64,000 bases of DNA from Lunularia cruciata (GCA_948567375.1 OX419757.1:70253836-70317835), one strand, 5' to 3'. Shown: positions 21,807 through 32,261, counted from the stretch's first letter. Numbers and translations: made by a program. Notes: generated by a model from the letters alone, not told the origin.

Positions 21807-21866
21807 TACATCACACGTGGAGAGCTTGTTGTCCAGGTTCAGCCTGGTCATCCGACTGATAGCTCG

Positions 21867-22400
21867 GTGGTGAGAGCTCAGGCTATTGCGACGATAGCTG
21901 AGTCATATGATGTGCTAGTTGGGGGAGCAGTGTTATACCCTATGGGTTTCAGCTTTGACTATTGGGAGGAGACAGCCTCTTATAGACCTGGTTGGCAGTC
22001 TGGTGAGGGACGGGTATGTCGCCTACCAGTACGCTTCAGTAGTGGCAGTCTTGGCTCACTACAGTCCGGGACCATGGCAGCATCAGTTTTAGCTTTCAGC
22101 GGTGTAGTTACTTGGCCTGGTGACTTGTTGGAGGGGAACGCCCATGCAGAGGATACTCCAGTACCAGAGGAGATCACTCGGCTATGGAGTACGAGTGGGA
22201 TTGTTCCATCCACCTTGGATGTTCCATTGTGGAGTTCAGAGGAGGCATTGCAGCAGCATGCAGATCAGTTGGTGCAGCAGGCTTGGAGTGGAGCCTTTGT
22301 ACCATCAGGGGATGAGTGTGAGGATGAGCCTCCAGAGGCAATTGCTTTGACACCTCTGGATACCACACTCATTGCTTGGCAGTATCCAGTAGAGGGGATA
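21867..22400 (+). pseudogene. B1 spacer domain, unknown
   Basis: About 178 residues between protease and methyltransferase. It has a globular-looking start (YDVLVGGAVLYPMGFSFDYW, which may be the C-terminal half of the protease fold, compare the LLLGRPWL block of other elements) and an acidic tail (DECEDEPPEAIALTPLDTT). No other family is recognised. Part of it is kept in B2 at about 39190-39770. Confidence 0.4.
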
Positions 22401-23333
22401 TGTCTATTGGAGTTGTTTGGTGGGATCAGCACCGGACTAGCTGCGGTGTTACAGGCGGGTATCCGAGTACAGACATACTTGTATGTAGAGAGAGATGAGA
22501 CTGCTAGGCGAGTCTCTCTACATCATGTGGCACACTTGGCCTATCGGTATCCGGAGTTATTACCGATGTCAGCAGTCAGAGGTTACCAGAAGGCCTTACC
22601 AGGAGACATTTCCTTATTGGAGGTGCATGACCTAGAGAGACATGGGCCTATTCACTTGGTGATTTCTGGATGGCCATGTTAGGGACATACACGTGCGGGC
22701 CGTGGTTTGGGTCTTCAGGATCCTCGTTCTGGTGTGTTTTGGGAGATGTTACGGATATTACGACATCTCCAGGTTCATCAGTTTGTTTCTCCAGCTTACC
22801 TTTTGGAGAACGTTCCATTGATGGGTGATTCTTGCACTAGAGTGGTGGCAAGTACACATCAGGTCCATTCATGGATGGGACCTGCTGTATTGTTAGATGC
22901 AGCCAGAGTGGGATCACGGGCTCATCGTCTTCGTCTTTGGCGGACGAACCTCTTACCCAAAGAGGTTCTGCAGCGTAGTTATGATGGGATTTAGCGACTA
23001 GACCACATTCTTGTTGATGATATCTTGGATGTTGGACGTCAGTCTCAGACAGTGGTAGTGGTTGATAGGTCACCTATGGCAGTGGTGAACCTAGTTGAAC
23101 AGCCTAGAGCTGCATTTCCCACACTCATGAGTTTCCCAGGCTCTCATGCTTTTCGAGAGGGAGGACCTGGACTTGTTTGGGACTCACAGTTACAGCAGTT
23201 GGTGGAGCCCAATGCTGATGAGAGAGAGCGGGCGATGGGTTTTCGCACCGATATTACCGCTGTTCCAGCAGTGTTAGAGGCATCCAGGCGTCAGGTGTTA
23301 GGTCAGGCTATGGACCTGAACTGTTTGACCTAG
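22401..23333 (+). pseudogene. B1 C5 cytosine DNA methyltransferase domain
   Basis: C5 methyltransferases transfer a methyl group from S-adenosylmethionine to cytosine in DNA. Motifs appear in the canonical order. Motif I, LLELFGGISTGLAAVLQAG (about 22404-22460), is the cofactor loop; motif II, with its acidic residue, is in YVERDETARR (about 22482-22511); motif III is GDISLLE (about 22602-22622). Motif IV is ISGWPC (22662-22679), holding the catalytic cysteine; motif VI is LLENVPLM (about 22800-22823); motif VIII is SRAHRLRLWRTNL (about 22914-22952). Motifs IX-X are in ADERERAMGF and RRQVLGQAMD (about 23214-23315). Motif VIII and the RSGVFWEMLRIL block recall Dnmt3/DRM-class enzymes. The domain sits between protease and RT in the same register. 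It is also present in the fragments at 1-473 and 38140-39200. Fossil, broken. Confidence 0.85.
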
Positions 23334-23336
23334 ATT

Positions 23337-23774
23337 GTGAGCCTTGGTTTGGCAGAGCAGCGTAGGATGCGCTTGATAGGCATCACCACTCGGACACTTG
23401 TGAGCCCTGTGCCTATCGAGACGATTCAGGCACGTGCTGGGGGCGATGGACCGAGTGGAGATGGTATTCTTGGGACACATCCAGTAGCTACTAGGGAGAG
23501 TGGTCTACTTGGAGTCCATCCAGGTGAGCGTGGGCTACTTGGATTACACCCTTGGTCCACATGGGATGCAGCCAGAGGACGTATGGAGCTTGCAGCCAGA
23601 GTGGAGGGAGTTTTTCACACAGAGGTTGGGACCTCTAGTGGTCGGGAGCATGACACCATTGCTCCGAAGGGCTCAGTGTAGCAGCCAGTCAGTACGTCTT
23701 CCACTCCTACTACAGTTACAGAGGATACTTGGGAGCCAGATCTTGGACCCAAGCTTACTGGAGAGGAAAGACGG
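23337..23774 (+). pseudogene. B1 linker between methyltransferase and RT
   Basis: About 145 residues with repeated short blocks of the type GxLGxHP (GILGTHPVA, GLLGVHPGE, GLLGLHPWS). These look like three tandem copies of an 8-12 residue unit at about 23465-23560. No known domain is recognised. The B2 copy has related sequence at 37889-38130. Confidence 0.45.
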
Positions 23775-25088
23775 ATGGTTTGGAGGTTCTTGAGGAGTCA
23801 CACGAGTTGTTTTGCCTTCAGTATGAAGGATTTGGGTGCTCTGAAGGGACCTGGTATACGGATTGAGCTGACTAGCGACACACCAGTTTTCCGACGTCCT
23901 TATCAATATAGTGATATGGAGAGGACATTGATTCAGAGCCGGAGTAGTGACCTTTTTGAGGCTGGTTTGGTGGAGATTTCACATGGAGAGTATGCATCAG
24001 CGACAGTGATGCTAGCCAAGAAGGATATGCATGGCAACTATACAGATAGGCGGATGTGTGGAGATTACCGTCCTATCAACCAACAGACCAGGGCTGATCG
24101 GTATGCCATGCCTACACCGGAGGAGATTTTTGATGCGATTGGGCATGCAAAGGTCTTCAGTACTTTGGATCTTCGAGCGGGATATCATCAGTTGCCGATC
24201 AGGGAGGAAGATAAGTCCAAGACAGCATTTTGGGCTATTGATCCTCACGGCAAGGATGTGTTATATCAGTGGAGGTTCTTACCATTTGGGTTGAAGAACG
24301 CTCCTACTGAGTTCCAGAGGGTCATGGATAGGATCCTAGCTGGACTGGATTTTGCTCGATGCTATATTGATGACATTTTGGTGTATAGCACTACTGTGGA
24401 GGAGCATGAGCGACAGTTGTTGGAGGTGTTTGAGAGGTTGAGATCTCATGGACTCAAACTACATCCTGGGAAGTGTAGGTTCTTCCACAAGCAGGTTGAG
24501 TATTTGGGTCACACTATCTACCCCGGAGGACTTGGTGTTCAGCAGACCAAGGTGGAGGCTATTGCACGTATTCCTCGGCCTACGGATGTGAGCACAGTGC
24601 GAGCATTCCTTGGGTTGGCGAACTTCTATCGCCGCTATGTTAGAGGATTTAGTGCCATTGCCAAGGCCTTGACGAAGCTGACCAAGCTTACACAAGAGTG
24701 GTGTTGGGGAGATGAGCAAGAGAGAGCTTTTGTAGAGCTCAAGGAGAGGTTGACATCTGCTCCTATTTTGAGGAGACCGATCGAGGGACGACCATTTCAG
24801 GTTCATACTGATTGGAGTATGTTGGGGCTTGGAGCGGTGCTCACCCAACATGATGATGAGGAGAAGGAGTTTGTGGTGGCCTATGCTAGTCGCTCCAACA
24901 ATTCAGTGGAGGCAAAGTATAGTTCATATGAGGGAGAGTGCTTGGCAGCAGTTTGGGCAGTAGCACATTTCCGATGTTACCTATTTGGTAACCCCTTCAC
25001 TCTCATCACTGATCATCAGCCGCTGAAGTGGTTGATGGAGTCCGACAAGCTTTCAAGGAAGCTTGCACGATGGGCTCTGATTTTATAG
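23775..25088 (+). pseudogene. pol: B1 reverse transcriptase and RNase H
   Basis: Reverse transcriptase blocks: CGDYRPINQQTRADRYAMP, FSTLDLRAGYHQLPI, FLPFGLKNAPTEFQRVMD and the active site YIDDILVYS (about 24361-24390). RNase H follows from about 24786 with VHTDWSMLGLGAVLTQHDD, YEGECLAAVWAV and a TDHQPLKWLM block. The Y-I-D-D-I-L form and LRAGYHQ block differ from the F-I-D-D-F-C form of families A and C, so B is a separate Ty3 lineage. B2 carries a matching region (about 34850-35262 and 36960-37720). Confidence 0.85.
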
Positions 25089-25121
25089 GAGTATGATTTC
25101 ACGGTTGTTCACAGACCTGGA

Positions 25122-26645
25122 GTGGTGAACCGTGATGCAGATGGGTTGAGTAGAAACCCATGTCCCAACCAGCAGGATCAGACCGGAGCACGTTGGCATG
25201 GTGAGACAGATGAGGAGATGGTGCCAGGTTGGCATGCATCGGCCTTTCTGTGTATATTTGCAGAGACTTTGGTGGTATCTCTCTCAGCGCATACAGGAGG
25301 AGTTATTGAGGTCACAGATCCAGAGAGTGAAGATATTGGTACAGTTCAGCGAGACATTCATGATGATGTCTTAGTGATGGACTATCTTTGCATTGGTGTT
25401 GTGGGTGGCACAGTTGGGGCCAAGGAGAGAGACCGTGTTCTTCAGCGAGCCAGACGGTTCAGATTGGAGGGTAGACACCTTTTGCGTGTATGGGAGGATG
25501 GTAGAGTGCGAGTAGTACCACTTCCATCATAGAGACCACAGTTGGTCCGTCATGCTCATGAGGAGCTAGGACATTTTGGAGTAAAGCGTACATATAGCTT
25601 ACTTCAGAGTCATTATTGGTGGCGCGGTATGCAGACCGGGGTACAACAGTTTGTTGCCAGATGTGTGGTTTGTGACCGAGTTAGAGCATCATTCAATGCT
25701 CCTACGCCACAGTTACACCCATTACCTATCATGGGATTGGGTTACCGTTGGAGTTTGGACTTCGCCGGACATTTACCGCTGACTGTGAGACATCATCGGT
25801 ATGTTTTGGTGATGGTGGAGCACTTCTCCAAGTGGATTGAGTTGGTGGCACTTCCTGACAAGTCTAGTGAAGGGACAACTTACTCATTCTTGGATCGAGT
25901 TCTTAGTCATTTTGGTGCACCAGCTGAGGTTTTGACTGATCAGGGTACAGAGTTCTTGGGAGAGTTTCAGGTCTTGTGTGACAAGGCTTTGATTGATCAT
26001 CGTACTACATCCCGAGATCACCTTGAGGCAGATGGCTTAGCAGAGAGAGTGGTTCAGACGGTGAAGAGAGGATTGCGAAAGTATGGTTTGCAGAGAGGCC
26101 ACTTGGGAGATTGGGATCTCCAGTTACCTTGGTTGGCCATGGGCTATCGGTTCAGCCGGCAAGCCTCCTTAGCATCCTTCTCTCCATACTTTCTACTCTA
26201 TGGACGAGATCCAGATTTACCTGCAGCCATTCGTCGAGATGCTACTGGAGTTTTGGACTTGGATGACCCCGATGTATGGATGAGCGCATGTTCTCAGCGG
26301 GCAGAGATCTTTCGGAGAGTGATGCCGATGGCCTTTGAGAACTTGGCGATTGCTCAGCATAGAGATACTTTACGCTATGCTACCATTCAAGGAGGAGATT
26401 ATAGACCCTTGATCCGTCAATTTCATCCAGGCGACTATGTATATCTACAGCAGACAGCACCGACGACACTTGATGTTTCTACAGGCCGCACTATCTTGAG
26501 AGTGCGTGAGGTTTTGTCATCTGGAGTCCTTGTGTTAGAAGGACATGATGGTGTTGTTTGGAAGGATCATGTGCGCAATTGTGCGCCATGCCACCTTCCA
26601 AACATTGATGGTACTATGGACCAAAGCTTGGCACTTGTACGTGCA
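25122..26645 (+). pseudogene. B1 RNase H tail and integrase
   Basis: The first part has the terminal RNase H signature NRDADGLSR and a linker. Integrase then starts near 25542 with an HHCC zinc-binding module (HEELGHFGVKRTYSLLQSHY and CVVC). The catalytic core has the acidic blocks WSLDFAGHL, LTDQGTEFLGEF and ADGLAERVVQTVKRG. The C-terminal part has the FHPGDYVYLQQ block (about 26429-26461), usual before the C-terminal targeting module of Ty3 integrases. The targeting module here is a PHD finger instead of a chromodomain. Confidence 0.8.
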
Positions 26646-26792
26646 GGCTTGAGGTGTATGTTATGTGGCTCTTTTGGTGGAGCTGCTACTATGTTAGTGT
26701 GTGATAGCTGTTCGAGAGGATGGCATATGGCATGTATGACTCCTCCCCTCACGGTGGTTCCTCAGGGACAGTGTTTATGTCCTAGATGTACT
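26646..26792 (+). pseudogene. PHD finger at the C-terminus of B1 integrase
   Basis: PHD fingers are zinc-binding readers of histone H3 tails. The last 49 residues show the full Cys4-His-Cys3 set: CMLC, then MLVCDSC, SRGWHMAC and CLCPRC. The CDSCSRGWHMACMTPPL core is very close to classic PHD fingers, with the usual Trp before the zinc His. It lies directly at the end of the integrase in the same register, where chromoviruses carry a chromodomain. B2 has the same finger, decayed, at about 33145-33260. A role in directing insertion to marked chromatin is inference. Confidence 0.85.
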
Positions 26793-26949
26793 TGACCTAT
26801 AGCTAGTTCATTCTTTATATGGTATAGATTGGAGACAGGCGACTAACGATGGGGCTCCATAGCACCCGGCCTCCTGATCTTTGCCCATTAGAGGGTATAC
26901 CATATACTTAGAGTAGATGGCTATCTGGAGTTAGAGGGACCTAACCGCC

Positions 26950-27069
26950 AGCTAGGGGGGCGATTGTGGCACTTTAGAGTCTATGTATGACTTATGTGTG
27001 AGTTGTGCTTTTATAGTGTATGATGTTGACAGCGATGTATGTTGTGTAGCGATGTATATACCCACGACA
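26950..27069 (+). repeat. B1 3' end: polypurine tract and 105-bp terminal module
   Basis: A polypurine tract (AGCTAGGGGGGCGAT, 26950-26964) is followed by TGTGGCACTTTAGAG and 105 bases ending CCCACGACA at 27069, where the target duplication TGGA begins. The same 105-base module recurs twice in B2 (32844-32946 and 32262-32366, reversed). It does not occur at the 5' end of B1. The 156 bases before the tract (26796-26949) hold nothing recognised. Confidence 0.7.
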
Positions 27070-27831
27070 TGGATCCTCTCAATACTCTCTTCAAATTCTA
27101 TTGTAAACTCTCTTTTCCTCAAATCAACCCCTACAATCACCTCAAACCCTTGGGGAACCTTGCATAATCTCAATTTCCACTCTTGATGACCCTCCATGTT
27201 CCCAAGATGAATCTAAACACTCAAACATGCTTTTTGTTGATTTCAAACTTCTCATGTATGAGATCTACACTCTGCAGAATTGACCCTTCCTCACAATGTG
27301 ACTCAAATCTCCCAACCAATCTGTTACAGTCCTCTGAAATTTTGCACACTTGATAAAAACTCCAGGGCGTCCCTCCCTGCAAAATTTCAGATCTTTTCAT
27401 TGAGTCATTTGGCCTAGACACCTTTCTATTCAGCACCCATATTTCAGATTTGGTCTCAAAACCACCCCCTTCACTTCAAAAACTCATTTCTCCGTGCGCA
27501 AGAATGATCTCTCTCTAATTTCTGTGGTAACAGGTAGAACACAATGCACAAAATTTTCTTGGAAATTTTCAGGACAATTCACTGAAAATTGAAGAAATGG
27601 CAGACTCTGTACAATTTTCCATAGAGCATGTAGTTGCGGGAGCACTTTACCCTATCAACTTTCAAAAATTCTAGCCCAGTGCATATAGAAGCTCTCACAA
27701 TAATTTCAAGTGTGCTAACTGAAAGATAACCCAAGCTATCATGTGTAGAAATCTCAAGTCCAGATCTCAAACTTGAGATTTTGCCCAAAATCACCTTAAT
27801 CCCCAAAATCTGCAATCCACCTCACACAATT
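27070..27831 (-). mobile_element. Family C leader, continuation beyond B1
   Basis: Minus-strand leader of the family C element, split from 17701 by B1. The first 300 bases match the plus-strand C copy at 43700-44030. The rest (about 27380-27831) is further leader without a recognised gene. It ends abruptly at 27831 against a family B fragment; the expected 5' LTR is absent. Confidence 0.75.
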
Positions 27832-29369
27832 TCTCCAGAGCACCAACGCTCAAAAGTCAAGGCCCCTCACACAAACGTGGTGCACAAACAGGAAGTAGAG
27901 AATAGAGGGGATCCAATCACAAGAAATCTAAACAAAAACTCTCCATCTCATAACACAACACGGGATTGACTCTGCCACCATTTGGCATTTGACATAAGAG
28001 AAGTTTGTATCTAAGTCCTAAGCTACCAGGATCACCAAGAATGGGATCAAACTGCTTCTCCTAGCCAAAGCTACATGTGTATAGATAACAGTGGCACAGT
28101 CAATAGGACAACAAGTGAGGGTGGACCAGTTGGCTAGGGCACCAGTCTTGGAACAAGAGATCTAGGGGTCAAACCCTGTTGCGCACAATCTAGTAGGAAA
28201 GGTAGATTTTGCCAACCAATGACCAAGATCTACTCTAAACTAGCTAGCCTCACGCCAGCAAGCTGGCTTGCTGGCCCTTCTAGGCCTTTGTAGCCTCTCA
28301 TAGCCCACAGCCCTATGCCTTGAAGCCTCTAAACGCTGAAATTACGCCAAATGAGGCCTTTCTTATTGCCACTTTGAACCTCCTCCAAAATTGGTGAAAC
28401 TTCTCCAAATCTGCAAAAGTCCTCCAAACTAGCAAAACTCCTCTTAATCTGGCCAAACAGTGAAACTCCTCCAAATCTGGCCAAAATTTGATGTAAAATC
28501 TGACCAAAATCTGATGTAAAATCTGACATAAACCCTAAAGTTGACGGTCCGCCAAATCCCTCGCTAACTTTCCACTCGAGCCAAATTGACAACACGGGTT
28601 TCTCCAAATCACAAATTCATGAGAATAGCTTCACAACTTCACCTTCAATTTGACTTTCTGAGCCCAACTCGCAGCAAATTGGTCAATTCCTTCACCTCTT
28701 GAGCTCAAAATCACAACCACTGCTCAAAATTTGCTCCTTCTTTGCTCAAAATTTGGCCAATGCTTCCGCACCCCGTCTGCCTAACTGCCAAATCAGCATC
28801 AATTGAACAAGCTTTTGCACACTAGGGAAATACTGAACTTGAATTGAGCTACCAATGATCTACCAAGCTTGGAGATACCACCAACACTCAAAGTTCCTGC
28901 ACCCGATTTCCCTCTAACTTCACTTCTTTGATGTAATCACATTGCTTACCACTTTCAACTCAACTGAACTCAGATCAGTACTTGATCTGTCACTCTATAA
29001 ACTACCAACAACTTGGCACTAATTACAGTCAAGCCACACCCACTCAAGCATAGAGAATCTAGGTGACGCTCGCCGGCCTCTGTCCACCATAGCCAGGAAC
29101 TCGAAGGCTCAACATCAAAGAAGTGAGCTCTCTAGAGCTCACTTTGAAACTATACCCCATGGACTCGAGCTAGCTCTGAAACCCTAACGGTGCCATTGAC
29201 GGTGCAAACGGTGCAAAGTGACGGTGGGCCCCACATGAAGTCAGTACCCCGAACACAAAATCTGACCATCGGAAAGTAGTCTTTGAGAAACTGCTGAAAT
29301 AACTCTAACTACTATCACTAGAACTCCAATGTCCGAGCATCTAGATGCGGCACAACAAATGGCGTGACA
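27832..29369 (-). mobile_element. Family B fragment, 5' terminal region
   Basis: Matches B1 from its first base (29369 equals 17702) to about 19215, through the hairpin, tRNA-like sequence and primer site. No coding part is present. Its outer edge is at exactly the same base as B1's, with unrelated sequence outside. Confidence 0.85.
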
Positions 29370-30560
29370 ATTGAGATACTCTAAGGATGCCATATATTTC
29401 CATGTATACTTTGTGCCAAATTAAAATTCATTTATATCCTTAATATCCATGTAGACATCCTATATGCCATACAAACCAACCTCTCAATACACATAACACA
29501 CCAACCGCATATTGCATATACTGCCTCAATGCCACATAAACCGCATGCCTTTGCTAACCATTTAGCAGCATGAAAAGGCAAATTGCATAGCATTTTGGTT
29601 TGCATAGGCCATTTGGTGTTTGTTATGGTTTGTACAACTGGTTTGCGTGGTTGCGTCATGTGTGCTTTCCCATGGAAGTCAAATTTTGGTGACAAGCTGA
29701 TTGTCGTGTGCTTTCCTATCATATACACATCCACACACAAAATAAAAAATAAAAAATAAAAAATAAAATTTTATTTATTTATTTATCCTAAAACATAGAG
29801 AAAAAATGTTCATCATGTAATCATGCTTACTATTTTATGCATTAGAACTAGATGAGTTGTTGTCTGTGCACTAGTAGGACAAGTAATAATTGAATGAGTG
29901 TAATGTGTTGGAACTAGGTGAATGTCTTGTCTTGTGCACTAGTTGGATAACTACAAACAATGAGTGTATCATATAAAACCATATTAGAAAAGAACCTTAT
30001 CATACAAACCACAAACCATTATCATAGTATCACTTACATAACCATGAATAAACATTATAGAATAATTCACATAGTATCATTCAAAACCATATCACAACAT
30101 TCATAACAAAATTTTAGAACCATATCATATGAACTCCATACAACCAAGACCTAAGAACTCCATACCACTCCATGAACCCAACCAAGAACCAAACCATTTC
30201 ATTCATAACCATCGGAACTCCATGACCAATGATAGATTCATAAAACTCCATCTCCAAATTCAAAACTTCAAAAATTCAACAAAAGTGGTATAGTACATTA
30301 TGTCAAAGTCTTGTTAGACTATATATCCTTGTGCAAGTACAACTCCATGTTTACATTGAATGTCCAAGAATATGATACATTGAATTGTATCACAATCTTT
30401 AATACTCTTGAGAAGTTCTCAATATGAAGGCTAATGTGTTCAAAAACCCAACAAGTCTATTATAAGAAAGGCAACCACTCATAACATATGATCTAATATC
30501 CTCTCTATTCAAACTTTGTCTTTTTACATCTCCTTCCAATATATCTTGATCTATAGTGGG
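29370..30560. other. AT-rich unassigned sequence
   Basis: I see no supported gene or known element here. It contains an AT-only run at about 29741-29790, of AAATAAA units followed by TTTATTTA units, which can fold back on itself. Short open frames exist but look random. It may be the flank or non-coding part of the Harbinger element to its right. Confidence 0.5.
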
Positions 30561-30599
30561 ACTAGTTGCCTCTAAACTCTATGTGAATTCTTCTTCATC

Positions 30600-31880
30600 C
30601 TCCCACAAGTCTCTTCTATTTATCTAAAAGTTATGCAAAATAATGCATACACTAATCCACCTTAACAAAAGTATCTATTTCTGTTTTATTACTCTTGAAT
30701 TGAACTCTCAATTTATGAAATGAATGTCATCTACCTTTAAATCCCTATGCAATGCTCATTTGAGCACACACGTGCAAGCTACACATTTTGTTCAAGTCTA
30801 TTGGATCTTGAGAGCATTGCCCTCTAAAAGAAGGTACAAAATGACTAGTGGGCACATAAGCAAAGTCACCAAGAAGAAACTTATGTGGACCAAAGGACTC
30901 ATTGGCCCCTCTTGTATTCAAATTAATCCAAAGGATGACCCTTTCAGTCAAGTCATGTCATGGCAAGAGCCAAGAATTCCTCCATATTTGATCCATATGC
31001 AAATGTGAGATAAAATACTGAACTCATGAACTTGTGAAGGAATTATGGAACATGCAAGAATCCTAGCAATCTAATGTTGATATGGTTTAGTGAACACCAA
31101 GGACAAGATCCACACTAAAATTTACCAAACCAAATGGATCCTTATCACCAAAGAAGTATATTATTCTCCTTATGTCATCATAGATTACTTGTCCATTGAT
31201 GGACTAAGATCTCCTACTAAAATAAGTTTCATCATCAAATTTTGGTCATTAAGACAATAGAAAAAGTGTTTTGTCAACAAATCTCACCCAGCCAAGGAAT
31301 CCTTAAACTCCAAATACTTGTGAGACTCTTTCTCTTTCCTCCATATTAGGCCTTACAACCTCTTTTGCTAGATATGCTATAATAGTAGTGATTACTGTAT
31401 GAGTGAATTATGTAGTGCTCCCAACATTGATACCCCACAAGTTGGTACCTCTAGCTATATAGGCTCTATCTCATTGTGACCTAATCTATCCAAAGCAACA
31501 ACAAGTTTGGATCCACACGGGGTTCTACTTTTTTTCTTGGTTTTTCTCCTTGAGCACCTCATGATATTTAATGAAAGCAAGCAATGTATAAAACGCATTT
31601 ACATCCATCCTCATCAATTGTTTAAAAGGAACTAGATCTATATTCTAGAAAAGCATAGTACCAAATTCGCCAGGGTAATCCAAAATGGTTTGATCCATCA
31701 AATAGCAAGGAGTATGGGCAAAGTCCCACCATCTTAACAATAACACACATTGTTCAATGTAAGCATCATTGTTATCTTCATCCATATCATCAAAATCTAC
31801 AAACCTATCCCCAATGTTAACGTCAAATTCAACCTCACTTTGCCACATTGATAAATGGGCCTACATCACCTTTTTAACTC
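30600..31880 (-). pseudogene. PIF/Harbinger transposase remnant
   Basis: Minus-strand pieces read in order like a DDE_Tnp_4/HARBI1-type transposase. LVVALDRLGHNE (about 31465-31500) is the characteristic N-terminal block, and RPNMEERESHKYLEF follows (about 31300-31350). FVDKTLFLLS (about 31255-31290) is in the place of the first catalytic Asp, normally F-x-D-G-T. SINGQVIYDDIRRIIYFFG (about 31155-31215) comes next. KFLLGDFAYVPTSHFVPSFRG (about 30805-30870) holds the second catalytic Asp, and DPIDLNKMCSLHVCAQMSIA (about 30745-30805) is the final helix region. The pieces lie in different frames with stops and the D-G-T block reads D-K-T, so it is dead. Terminal inverted repeats and the usual 3-bp TTA/TAA duplication were not found. 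A decayed host HARBI1-like gene is the alternative. Confidence 0.7.
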
Positions 31881-32261
31881 ATTTGTCAACTCTTACCTTG
31901 TTCTCATATGGAGCATATTGAATTAAATGGCTTCTATAAAACTACCCTCTAAGAAACACTATACATACTCCACAACAAAAGCTTAAAACATCTTACCACC
32001 ATGTACTCTTATGTAGATTCTTAGATCCTCTAGCATGTACTCTTATTATGTAGATTCTTTGCTCCTATAACATGTACTTCTTTGCAAAATGTAAATTCTC
32101 TATGCATCTATATCTATGCATTGGAAACATCCATAAAGATCAAAGTTCACCACTACTAGAAAGTTATTGTTTTCCTGGCCCTATGTACTCTTCTATGTGA
32201 CTTTCATTATCTAGACTTTCACTTCTCAATATTACTAGATGTATATTTAGTGTGTAGCTTT
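31881..32261. other. Unassigned sequence
   Basis: AT-rich, with no recognised gene. It lies between the Harbinger remnant and the outer end of B2. Confidence 0.4.

Larger units (their letters stand above)
17702..27069 (+). mobile_element. B1: Ty3 element with DNA methyltransferase and PHD finger
   Basis: Order: long 5' terminal region (17702-19083), primer site, gag, zinc knuckles, protease, a spacer domain, C5 DNA methyltransferase, RT, RNase H, integrase, PHD finger, polypurine tract, then a 105-bp terminal module. The flanks show a 4-base duplication, TGGA (17698-17701 and 27070-27073), and the family C sequence resumes on the far side. The insertion is therefore a clean unit. All coding domains are collinear and in the same register, as expected for one Gag-Pol polyprotein, which argues that the methyltransferase is an integral part. 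The element is a fossil with about ten breaks. Confidence 0.88.

Noticed and set aside
22401-23333. A host DNA methyltransferase gene fragment picked up by chance
   Set aside because: It is collinear and in register with protease and RT, and present at the same place in independent copies.
27221-27436. Minus-strand small gene in the family C leader
   Set aside because: The matching region of the plus-strand C copy does not keep the same frame, so it is treated as leader sequence.
29432-29740. Minus-strand open frame of 102 residues
   Set aside because: No recognisable domain and no second copy; composition looks like chance.
29741-29790. Replication origin or promoter
   Set aside because: It is a simple AT repeat with no supporting motif.
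30724-31008. Plus-strand open frame of 94 residues
   Set aside because: It is the shadow of the minus-strand Harbinger transposase remnant.
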